NCBI GenBank assembly: GCA_022749755.1
Contig: CM040446.1
Location: 16,554,080 to 16,618,079 of the forward strand
DNA: 64,000 nucleotides
From: Azadirachta indica
Taxonomy: Eukaryota; Streptophyta; Magnoliopsida; Sapindales; Meliaceae
Direction: 5' to 3'
Below, piece after piece: positions 34,952 through 46,048 of the stretch (position 1 is the stretch's first letter; each line of letters begins with the position of its first letter). The position numbers and the translations under genes are program-made. The notes under the pieces are model-generated. The model did no database searches. It was given only the letters and a program-made list of their open reading frames with translations, and was not told the origin of the DNA.

Positions 34952-37900
34952 ATTTACAACATGACAGTGTCTTTAAATATGATTTGTGGAAATGTATAAC
35001 TGTGAGTGATGTAAGTTATATTGGACTTGCAAGGAGGGAGGATTTTTGGTTCCTGTCACACCAAAATCTGTAAGTTCATGGAGTTCTTGGTGTCTCAAAA
35101 TAATATATTTAAACTTTACTCTATCATACTTTTTGGTTCTTTTGTTCTATGATTTGCTGCTTAAATTAAGGAAGCTCATTGCAGATTTTCAACAACCAGC
35201 ATCCATGGCGAAATCCCATCTGCAGAATATGCAAGATGGAGGAAGGAATCACTAGAAAGTGAATTTGGACTTGCCCTCGGGGCTTACAGATCCAAAGGTG
35301 CTTCTGTTGTCTATCATTTTGGCCCATTTTTGGCTTTCTATAGAGCAGCAATCATTTCATACCATATTTTGAAATTGACCATCTGGCAACTCTTTGTTCA
35401 TGACATAAATAAACGTGCTGTCAAGGTAATTCCGTTATATTTGGAAAACAGTATATTTTAACTTTTTAGCACAAACTCAATTTGGTGCATGAAGATTTTC
35501 TTAAATTGTCATGTCTGAAGAAACAGCAAATTCATTGTAATTACTGTTCAATCCATTGCAGTTTCGCAAAACTCTAGTCCAGTTGGGGCCTTTTTACATC
35601 AAGGCAAGTTTCTCTTTTTCTTAAGTAATGTAAATGCCTATAGGTTTGACCACAACAGTTGTTTTCATTCCTGTAATTTTTATATGAAATTTCTGACTTG
35701 GAACATTGGTCCTTCCTCTAAATGTTAGAATTAAAACTAGACTTATTTAGTTTTATTAAGTATATTTCTAATTTAAGTGTTATTAGTTTTTTCCTATTTT
35801 GTTAAAGATTCCTAAATTTATGAGGATTCCTAGTTCATGTTGTTTTATTGTTTTACCTTATATAAAGGTATGTCTATATACTAAATGTTGAAAAATAGGA
35901 GGAAAAAATAATTTTATTAGTTCTGAAAAAACATACATGTACACAGCCTTAAAGGACTATAAAAAAAATTCTCTAGGAATTAAAAAAGGAAATTATCCAC
36001 CGTGATCAATCTTATAATTGAAAAGATTTGAATCTCTTTCCTACTTAAATTATACACACATTAATTCATTCCTAATAATCTGGGGTTATATTAACTGTAC
36101 ATTCTCACACTCCTCCTCAAGCTGGAGAATAGGTATCTTCCATTCCCAGCTTAGAAATAATCTCATGAAAATTTGCACTGTTGAGTCCTTTGGTCAAGAC
36201 ATCTGCCAGTTGATTTCGAGAACACACATACGACATGCAGATCAGGCCACATTCTAACTTTTCCTTAATGAAGTGTCGGTCTATCTCAATGTGTTTTGTC
36301 CTATCATGTTGAACAGGATTATGAGCAATGTTTATTGCTGACTTGTTATCACAATAAAGCTTCATAGGTCTTTCCCACTTGATCTTTAAATCATCTAGGA
36401 TGATTTTCAACCATAATAATTCACACACGCCTTGAGCCATTGCTCTGAACTCTGATTCTACGCTAGACCTTGCCACCACATTTTGTTTTTTACCTCTCCA
36501 TGTTACCAAATTACCCCCAAGAAACATGCAGTAGCCAGAAGTAGACCTCCTATCTATAGATGATCTTGCATAATCAGTATTTGTATAGACTTCTAGAGTA
36601 AGTTGAGCTTTTCTTTTGAACAAAACTCCTTTACCTGGGCTGCCTTTCAAGTAACGAAGTATTCGATAGGCAGCCTGCAAATGTGCCTCCCTTGGATCAT
36701 GCATAAACTGACTAATCACACTTACTGAATATGCTATGTTTGGTCGAGTATGAGCAAGATAGATAAGCTTCCCTACCAACCTTTGATACATCTCTTTATC
36801 TACAGTTGCATCTTCTTTTGCTTCCCCAAGTTTATGGTTAGGCTCAATAAGAGTAGCTACTGGTTTACAAGCAAGCTTTCCTATTTCCTTTAATAGGTCT
36901 GTCACATACTTTTGTTGTGAAATAAAGATGCCCTGTCTTGAATATGCAACCTTAATCCCAAGAAAATATTTTAATCTCCCAAGCTCTTTTATCTCAAATT
37001 CCTTTATTAAACACTCTTTCAAAACTTGTTTCTCTTTCTCATCATTTCCGGTAACAATTATATCATCAACATATACCAAAAGAACTGTAACTCCCCCTGA
37101 GTTAGAGTGCTTGATGAACAGTGTGTGATCTCCTTGACTTTGTTTAAAATCTGTGGATTTCATTACTTTAGCAAATCTCCTAAACCAAGCTCTAGGAGAT
37201 TGCTTGAGTCCATATAGATCCTTTTGTAGTCTACACACCTTATTAGTTGTTTCCTCTCCTCCAAAGCCTGGTGGTATGCTCATATATATTTCTTCTTCTA
37301 AATCTCTGTGTAAAAAGGCGTTCTTCACATCATATTGTTGGAGTTACCAATTAAAATGGGCTGCCAATGACAATAAAATCCTCACCGTATTCATCTTAAC
37401 TACGGGATCGAATGTCTCTTGATAATCAACACCATATGTTTGAGTGTAGCCCTTAGCAACCAACCTCGATTTATATCTTTCAAGTGAACCGTCAGCCTTC
37501 TATTTCAAAGTGAACACCCACTTGCATCCTACCAAATTTTTCCCTTTTGGTTGATCAACGGTCTCCCACGTCTTGTTTTTTTCCAATGCATCCATCTCTT
37601 CTCTTATAGCATTCCTCCATTCCTTTTTAGATAATGCCTCAGATAAAGTGTGAGGGACAGATATAGTATTTAGACTCGTGATAAAATTCCTATAGGATGG
37701 TGAAAAATGTTTAAGAGACACGTAGTGAGATAATGGGTATAAAGGCCTTTTTATGCATTCTCTGATGCCCTTTCTTATAACAATAGGCATATTAGAATTT
37801 GAATTTATTGTGTGTGGTTCAACAGGTTGTGCATGCGAAGTAGGCAAATCAGACCCTTTTCTGTGTGGTTCAACAGGTTGTGTATGCAAAGTAGAGTCGG

Positions 37901-40900
37901 AACTTACTGTATTTTCTTTAGGAGAGCTCGGATTGGAGTCTTGGACTTGTATTGGATCAAGAACACTTGTTCTTCTCGAAAACACCTGTGGAAATCTATC
38001 AGAATCATAAATAGGGACAGAAACTCGAGTAGGAGCAGATTCTGGGATTGACCCTGGCAAAGGTTAAGTAGATAGAGGTTCAGTAGATTTTGGGACTGAC
38101 CCTGACACAGGTTGGACAGATACAGGTTTAGTGGACTCAACTATGACATTTTGGTAAGGATCTTGAGAATTAAATGGAACCGATGATAGATCAAGAGAGC
38201 CAAAGTCAAAGTTTTTATCTTCTATTAGTGAAATCTCCCCTTGAAGATTACAGTGTGTAAAAAAAAGTTTGTTTTCAATAAAGGTAACATCTGCAGATAT
38301 GCAAAACTTTCTTGAAGAAGGGTGATAACATTTGTATCCCTTTTGTGTAGATGAATAGCCAACAAATACACATTTGATTGCTCTAAGATCTAATTTTCCT
38401 TTGTTGTGACTGCGAAGATGAACAAAAGAAGTACACCCAAAGATTCTAGGTATAAGACCATTTGAAGTTTTGAAGTGTGGATAAAAGTTGGAAAGGACTT
38501 TTACGGGAGTTCTGAAATCTAATACTGTTGAGGGTAGTCCATTAATTATGTGTGTGGCAATAAGGACAGCTTCCCCCCAATAGTTTTTTGGAACATTCTC
38601 ATGAAATAATAATGCTCGAGTGGTGTTAAGTAAATGGCCATTTTTCCTTTCTGCAACTCCGTTTTACTATGGTGTGTTTCTGCGTGATGACTCATGAATG
38701 ATTCCCTCCTTTTGAAAGTAGGAAGATAAAACTTGATTAAAAAAATCTCGTGCATTGTCAGACCTAAATCTTTTAATTTTTATCCCAAATTGATTTTGAA
38801 CCATTGAATGGAAATTAGAAATAACACTACCCATATCAGATTTATGTTTGAGCAGAAAAATCTAGATGACACGAGTACAATCATCAATTAGAGAAACAAA
38901 CCACCTTGACCCCGAAATGTTTGCAATTGTAGATGGCTCCCAAATATCACTGTGAATCAAATCAAAAGGATGAGAACATCTATCATTACTAATAGGAAAA
39001 GATACACGAGTATGTTTTGCAAGCTCACAAATATCACAATGAAAATTTGTAATATCTAATCTCTTAAACAAAGCAGGAAACATAACTTTTAAAACTTTAA
39101 ATGACAGATGTCCAAGACGAAAATGATAAAGCCAAATAGTGTCTTTATTTGAGGAACTAGGTAGGGACACGAACAATTTATTCATGTTTTTCTTTGAGGG
39201 ACTTGGTGTTTCGAGATAGTATAATCCATTCTTCTCCTTAGCAAGTCCAATCCTCCTTCCCGAATCCTGGTCCTGAAAAACGCAATAAGACGGACAGAAA
39301 TTTGCATGACATCTTAGGTCTTTCATAAGTTTTTGAATTGAAACAAGATTGGCAGACAACTTTGGCACATGAAGGACATCTTTTAGAATAATAGAAGGTG
39401 TGACACAAATATCCCCTAAACCTGCAACAGTGGCAAGAGAACCATTTGCTACAACAATTTTCCTACTGCTTGGACATGGTTTATAAGTACTAAAATACTG
39501 TGAAGAATAAGTCATGTGGTCAGTAGCGCCCGAATCAATTATCCAAGAGTTGTCAAAACACTTTTCTGAGACATGAAATCCAGAGGAGAATGGAGACTTA
39601 CCGGAGAGTGCCAATGAACATGTGCTAGAAGGATTTCTTAAAGATCCTATCAAGTTTCTGAGTTTTTCAATTTCCTCACTGCTGAATCCTTCTTGCTCTT
39701 GTTTGTCACCTTGACTTAATTGCTCTGTTAGATGAGTCTGGTTATGAAATCTTTGCTGCCCTCCTCGATAACCCCATGCTTCGCTTGAAGTCGATGGCTT
39801 GCCATTCAATTTCCAGCAATGCTCTTTAGTATGCCTTGGTTTCTTGCAATAGGTACACCAAAGGTTGTCTCGGTTATCTTTGTTGTCTCTTTCTGAAAAT
39901 TTAGGCAGATCTGCTTTTCCACTTTCTTGTGTTTGTGGTTGTTCAGTTTTAGTAACCAAGGCTGATCCTTCGAGGACTTGAGGTTCAAGCATAACACCCC
40001 TTCAGCTTTCCTCTCCTCGAATTAGAGAAATTGTCTCCTCCAACGATGGCGTCTCTTCTTTGCCAAGAATCTGAACCCTCACCTCATCAAATTCAAGATT
40101 AAGTCCAGCAAGTAAATCATAGACTCGATCCTTCTCAATAAAATTTTTCAAGGTTGCAGCATCTTCTGCACATTTCACATCTATCACCCGATAATGATCA
40201 AGTTCCTGCCATAGATTTTTCAGAATTTGCATACTAAGTTACTGATTTGCTTCCTTGTTTGGTTGCACCCACCTTGACTTTAATCTCATGCACTTGGGCA
40301 GCATCTCGGGCTTTTGAATAAGTTTGTCGAATTGAGTCTCAGATCTCTTTTGCAGTAGTCAAAAACATGCAGGTATCGCTGATCTCAGGATCCATTGAGT
40401 CCCATAGCCATGATACAATCATAGAATCTGCCTCATCCCATGCATCAAATCCCGGGTCTCCTTTCTTTGGTCCTGTTCCTCGAAAATGGTTGAGCCTTCC
40501 TTTGCCCTTTAAATAAGTCTGAACAAATTGGGACCATTTTAAATAATTCTTACCATTTAGCCTATATGTTGCTCGAATATTCTGTAGATCTCCTGTCGCT
40601 TGACTTGAATTAACTTCGTTAGATTAAACAGAAGCATTTGTAATCTCAGAGGTAGACATGATGTTTCAGAATGGGAAATAAAAGAGGAACTAGGCTTTTA
40701 ATCAGAAAAGAAAAACTTAAGAGATTAAACTTTGGCAATGAAGGCCAGTTATGAAAACACAGCAATGAAGGCTGGAAAAATAAAGAAAATGAATGAAACC
40801 AAGAAAAAAACAGCCTAGAGCTCTGATAACATGTTGAAAAATAGGAAGAAAAAATAATTTTATTAGCTCTAAAAAAACATACATGTACACAGCCTTGGAT

Positions 40901-43900
40901 TATAAAAAGAATTATCTAGGAATTAAAAAAGGAAACTATCTATCGTGATCAATCTTATAATTGAAAAGATTTGAATCTCTTTCCTATTTAAATTATACAC
41001 ACATTAATTCATTCCTAATAATTTGGGATTATATTTGTTGTACATTCTCACACTAAATTTATTATTGAAGAGAGTTCAATATAATTTTATTTTCTCAACA
41101 TGGTATCGAAGCAAGTTCGATCTTAGGTCTTAGATTTGAGAGTCGTATCAGAAAATTTTTGATACCGATGATATGCTACCTTATAAGGTAGTTACTAGCA
41201 TGATTTAGTTTTCTAGAAAAAAAAAACTGCAAACCTTAAAAAAAAAAAATGTTTAGGAACCCTAATCTAGTTAATGTACTATTGATAGGTATTGTTCAAA
41301 GGGTTGTTTACTGGCTCTAGCAGAGCACTGTTCATAGGTCCTCGGTTCTTGATGTGCTTGCTCGTTTGTCTACTACTCCTCGCCTATGGAAAGGCACTAT
41401 TAGTATTCTTCGTCTATAAAAGGCACAATTAATATCCTTCCGCCTACGGAAAGACATAGCTAGTATTCTTCGTCTAGAAAAAGGCACAGTCAATATTTCT
41501 TATCTAGAAAAGCTTTTGGCACAATAAACATTTCTTGCCTTTTAAAGGCACAAGGTTGCCTCTTGAAGGCAAAAAATTGCCTCTTGAAGGCACAAGTGGT
41601 TTTCTATTATTTATTAATGTTTTGGGATTTTCTTCTCAATTTGCAATAATTTCCAAACTCAAGTTTACTCTACCATCTTGAGTTTAAGGGGAAGTATTAG
41701 AATTAAAATTAAACTTATTTAGTTTTACTAGGTTTAGTCTTATTAAATATATTTATTATTGGTTTTTCCTAATTTGTTAAGAATTTCTAAGTTTATGAGG
41801 ATTTCTAGTTTAGGGATTTTCTTCCCAATTCGCAATAGCTTTCAAACACAAGCTTACTCTACCATCTTGAGTTTGAGGGGAGTGTTAAAATTAAAATTAG
41901 ACTTATTTAGTTTTACTAGATTTAAGTCTTATTAAGTATATTTCTAATTTAAGTATTATTAGTTTTTTCCTAGTTTTTTAAGGATTCCTAAGTTTATGAG
42001 GATTTCTAGTTTATGTTACTCTATTGTTTCAGCGTATATAACGATATGTCTATGTACTAAGTTTATTATTCAAAAAAGCTAAATATAATTTTATTTTCTT
42101 AGTTTGTCTTCAACACTAACAATCCGAACTCTAGTTATGAAGCATCCATGTTTCTTAGTTTGTCTTCTAACATTTTACATGTGATACCATCAGCGTGGAG
42201 TTCCGGACTATAATTTACCTGCATAGGAATATTAAGCAAGTGGACTAGTCTTAAATTTAATGTGTAAATATTTGCAAGATAGTTGACTAGTCTGAAACTT
42301 AATGTGTAAAAATTGGCACCTCTGAACTAATCTTTCTTTGAATTTACAGCTTGGTCAGGCTCTAAGCACAAGACCAGATATCTTGTCAACTGTATATTGT
42401 CAAGAGCTTGCTAAGTTACAGGTATGGCAGCTTTTTCCTAAGTTTCTTTACTGCTTCATATTCTCAAAGTTTGCGGTTTTCACTGCCAATGGTTCTTTGT
42501 GGTTTCTGTTGTTTCATCATTCATGTAATCAAGACTTTTGCATTAATGCTAGGACCAAATACCCCCATTTGCAACTGATGTTGCAATCAGATCTATTGAA
42601 ACCCAGTTGGGTGTTGAAGTTTCACAAATTTTTGCTGACATTAGCCCGGAGCCTATAGCAGCAGCATCCCTAGGACAGGTGTATAAAGGTTCGAGAGTTT
42701 TTTCTGTAGTTATGAAGATTATGAGCCTTTGTTTTCTTATATTAATATATCTATTGAATATTATTCATCGATTTTTAGAGTAGAATATGCATAAATTTGT
42801 TGAAAACTCATGGTTAATGTCTTTTGTTGCTTCAAGTCTTGCAGCTCACTTGCATTCCGGAGAACTTGTAGCTGTTAAGGTACAGAGGCCTGGTATGTTG
42901 CTATCATTGACCCTTGATGCACTTTTATTTCATATGATTGGTGGCCAATTAAAGCGATTTGCCAAGGCTCGTAAAGATCTGTTACTTGCCGTGAATGAGA
43001 TGGTGAGCCTTTATACCTCAAGTGCATAAATTTTCTGCCTATATTTTTTATTATTGTTGCAGCAATTTCTGCATATGTATGTTAAAAGGTTCGTCTTTGT
43101 AGAAGCCGTTAGTTAGATACTTGAGCAAGAGATGATGCAGTCCCTGCTTAAAATATTACAAATAATTTGTAAGATAAGGAGAACTAGTTTGAGATGCTTA
43201 GAATGTGCTAGACCATTGTGGATATTACTTGAATGTGACTTGTGATTTGGAGTATTTTGGGCCTTATGTTATGTTGGTGGTTTAGAATTTTTACCTTTAC
43301 ATTCTCTTTAATAATATGTACATCCTTATGGACATCTTCAGGTGTCTCTTGAATGCACAGGTCAGGCACATGTTTGATGAAATTGACTACATCCTGGAGG
43401 GAAAAAATGCTGAACGTTTTGCCTCTCTGTATGGTTTCTACCCATGTAAGCTCCTATATCAATAACTGAAGTCATATTTAATATTGACCATGTATGTAAG
43501 ACTGCTTGATTACAAGGCCTCTGCTGGCCAGTTTCTCTGTTACAGTTAATAACTTTAATTGAGACTTCCTGGGAAGTATTATATTTAAGGTTAAATTTCT
43601 AAGAGTTTTGATGGTTTTAGGAAAAAAGTGGGAAGGTAGATGTAGCACTAGTTTGTAGGAGGATTATCATTCCATTTGGTCTTTTGTTCACATCAGGATG
43701 GCTGCTTTTTTCAGGATTTGTTTTTGCCAATAAATATGCTGGGTCATTGGCACATCTTTCTGGCTACTTAATTTTGGTGATGGGTGCTGAGGCATCTGAT
43801 CATGTTTCACTCATAATTGTAGTTGTACACTTTTTTAAAGCATAATAGTTGAGAGTTAAATAGTTTCCCTTTATGATTGGCAGCTGATGAAGAAAAGCAT

Positions 43901-46048
43901 GATAAAGAAGATTCAGTTGCATATAATGTCAAATCCAAGAAACAAAACTGTGTTAAAGTGCCAAAAATATATTGGGAACTTACACGCAGAGGTGTTCTTA
44001 CAATGGAGTGGATTGATGGAATTAAGCTTACAGATGAATGTGGCCTGAAGAGGGCCTCTCTAAATAGGAGGAAACTAATTGACCAGGTAATACATAATGG
44101 GTAGAATTCGCTCCTCTTTTAAGTTGCTTTAGGAGTTCATAAATTTTGTTTCCTCTGGTGCTGCATTTCTATACTTTTACCAAGATAAGTATAGTGTGAG
44201 GTTGTGGCTGAAGTACTTATTCCATTCCAAATTTTATTATCTTCCTTCATTTGGCTTCACAGGGATTGTACTGCTCTTTGAGACAGTTGCTTGAGGTGGG
44301 ATTTTTCCATGCTGACCCACATCCAGGAAATCTTGTTGCTATGGCTGACGGCTCTCTTGCATATTTTGACTTTGGAATGATGGGTGACATTCCTCGTCAT
44401 TTCCGTGTAGGACTAATTCAAATGGTAAGACATGTTTGAATGAGAAATATCAATGGAGCTACTCCAAAGGAAGTTCTGTTTCGTGTATATTTTTGTGGTA
44501 ACAAGAAGTTTTAGAACATTCCTTTCGAGTTGGTTGCAATTTTTAATATGAAATCTTCTCGATTACCAATAGTTCTCATCATACTTAATTGTATTTTGCT
44601 CTTTGTATGTGATGGGGCTGAATGTTGCCATGCTATTAATTGCCAGAGATAGTGTATATGTTGATAAATTTTTTTTTTCTTTCAGCTAGTGCACTTTGTT
44701 AACCGTGACTCTCTGGGTTTGGCAAATGACTTTCTTTCTTTGGGATTTATTCCTGAAGGGGTTGATATACAAGTAGTTTCAGATGCATTGCAGGCATCTT
44801 TTGGTGATGGGACTAGGCAAACTCAAGATTTTCAGGTTTGCTCTTTTAATTCCCGTTCATGTTTATTTGGATTGTACCCTGGCTTTGCAATCTGTCGATT
44901 TTGATTTTGTAAAGTGTGAAAATAATATGTGTGTCACAAATTCATCAAAGATGTTCCATCTCTATCTTATTAAATGTTCAATTCCTGGGGTAAACAAAAT
45001 CTACAACATAATGCTTCTTAATTTGGATTTCAGGGAGTAATGAACCAATTGTACAATGTTATGTACGAATTTGATTTCTCTCTTCCACCGGACTACGCTT
45101 TGGTGATAAGAGCGCTTGGTTCACTAGAGGGCACCGCAAAACTTCTGGATCCGGATTTTAAAGTCATCGAGAGTGCATACCCTTTTGTTATTGGAAGGCT
45201 TTTGGCAGACCCAAATCCCGATATGAGAAAAATTTTGAGGCAACTTCTTATACGTAATGATGGATCAATTAGGTGGAATCGCCTTGAGCGCCTGGTCTGT
45301 TGCCCTTTCTTTTGGTTTTCCATCATAAAGGCTGGTTCATATCTACACTGAGCCAGCTAACAGTGGCAGCTTCACTTAATATTCAGGTATATCTCTCTTG
45401 TATCAGGTAGCAGCAATATCAGAACAAGCTTCGGAGACATCTGAGGAGACTGTGAACTCTGAACAAAATTTCTCGAATCGTTTGGGATGGAAATCATTCA
45501 ACATGCGTGCTGTTGTTGCCGCCACTGAAGATCTTTTACTATTTATTTTATCTGAAAAGGGCCAGAGGGTGCGTGTTTTCCTACTCCGCGATATAATTAA
45601 AGCAGCTGATGTATTGTTGCAGAAGGAAGGTTTTAGTTGTATTCTGGATGATGATAAAACTGAAGCAAGGCAGACGCCAGAGACTGAGGTTTGTGCAATT
45701 CTTTCTCGTCATTTTATTCTGGAGTCAAACGATTATCATAAATGGAAACATCAAAGAAGAAATGATTAAAAAGAGATGCTTTATTTTCTAAATTTCCAGG
45801 GGCAGGCAATGCTTACAAGGGTGGTTAACGGGTTTCAATCTCTCCGTCAATCGATAAAGTTGGCCCCAGAGGTGTGGACAGCGATGTTTTTTCGCATGGC
45901 AGTGAAGCCTGATGTTTATAAATTTAGTTTAGATATTATATCAGCTTTGGTAACGCATTTTAGCCACATATTTCCAGAGACTTCGTGGGTTTGTATCTCT
46001 AGACTGCTCCATAAGTTGGCGGAAAGCAACAGCTCAAAAAATTTATAA
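34952..46048 (+). CDS. ABC1-family (aarF/COQ8-type) atypical protein kinase, N-terminus not assigned
   Basis: Thirteen exons can be joined with matching phases: 34952-35069, 35185-35425, 35562-35603, 42350-42421, 42553-42688, 42845-43002, 43361-43445, 43884-44086, 44263-44424, 44686-44835, 45034-45294, 45407-45688 and 45800-46048 (about 718 codons). Kinase-like motifs appear in order: [11 protein letters not shown] (the K-x-G-Q motif of the family), AAASLGQVY (alanine-rich nucleotide loop), VAVKVQRP (lysine), [16 protein letters not shown] (E-x-D type), [19 protein letters not shown] (catalytic loop) and DFGMMG (metal loop). Plant members of this type act mostly in plastids or mitochondria in lipid and quinone metabolism; which organelle is unknown here because the transit-peptide exon is missing. 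The third intron begins with GC and contains a nest of retrotransposons. All other introns assigned are GT-AG. Confidence 0.85.
35886..36109 (-). repeat. 3' LTR of intronic copia element
   Basis: 224 bp, aligning end to end with 40832-41052. The target copy CTAAA is immediately to the left. Confidence 0.92.
36117..38060 (-). pseudogene. copia reverse transcriptase and RNase H
   Basis: Minus strand. The linker and RT N-terminus lie at 38060-37500 ([20 protein letters not shown], then GCKWVFTLK). A stop follows, then RT and RNase H at 37328-36117. Visible: [16 protein letters not shown] (the usual VK before it is disrupted), [47 protein letters not shown], the YRILRYLKG region, an [17 protein letters not shown] segment and [20 protein letters not shown], ending ADVLTKGL. 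The catalytic YVDD and RNase H residues are kept. The interruption near 37330-37500 breaks the frame. Confidence 0.88.
38546..40660 (-). pseudogene. copia gag - protease - integrase
   Basis: Minus strand. Gag begins [10 protein letters not shown] near 40659 and has at least three in-frame stops before a UBN2-type segment (40232-40002: [15 protein letters not shown]). The next open part (39992-38862) carries a zinc knuckle ([20 protein letters not shown]), protease ([12 protein letters not shown]) and the integrase HHCC domain ([15 protein letters not shown] and [11 protein letters not shown]), followed by the start of the integrase core ([11 protein letters not shown]). The rest of the core is broken near 38860-38540. 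Confidence 0.88.
40832..41052 (-). repeat. 5' LTR of intronic copia element
   Basis: 221 bp, ending TTCTCACA on the plus strand, followed by the target copy CTAAA. Confidence 0.92.
41883..42115 (+). repeat. 3' LTR of the short intronic LTR element
   Basis: 233 bp, starting TGTTAAAATT and ending TTCAACA. It matches 35723-35885 plus 41058-41100, apart from an extra CTTAGTTTGT-type stretch near the 3' end. Confidence 0.75.

Larger units (their letters stand above)
35886..41052 (-). mobile_element. Ty1/copia retrotransposon, fairly young, inside a kinase intron
   Basis: 5167 bp on the minus strand, antisense to the kinase gene. LTRs at 35886-36109 and 40832-41052 start TGTTGAAAAATAGG and end TCTCACA on the plus strand; they differ at only a handful of sites. 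The target duplication is CTAAA (35881-35885 and 41053-41057). The primer site reads TGTTATCAGAG (about 40821-40833), and the polypurine tract is GAGGAGGAG (36110-36120). The polyprotein order on minus is gag (from about 40659), CCHC knuckle, protease, integrase, RT and RNase H. Long open stretches remain, but several stops are present, so it is inactive or needs help in trans. Confidence 0.93.
35723..42115 (+). mobile_element. Short LTR retroelement in the kinase intron, split by a copia insertion
   Basis: The 5' LTR starts TGTTAGAATT at 35723, is interrupted at 35885/41058 and ends CAACA at 41100 (about 206 bp without the insert). TGGTATCGAAGC, a near-match to the initiator-Met primer site, follows at once. 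The internal part (41101-41882) has no protein coding signal but carries several imperfect copies of a unit with AAGGCAC. A purine tract GAGTTTGAGGGGA precedes the 3' LTR 41883-42115. Flanks are CTAAA (35718-35722) and CTAAC (42116-42120). An extra partial copy of the tract plus LTR start lies at about 41680-41812. Without the insert it is about 1.2 kb and non-autonomous (TRIM-like). Confidence 0.75.
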
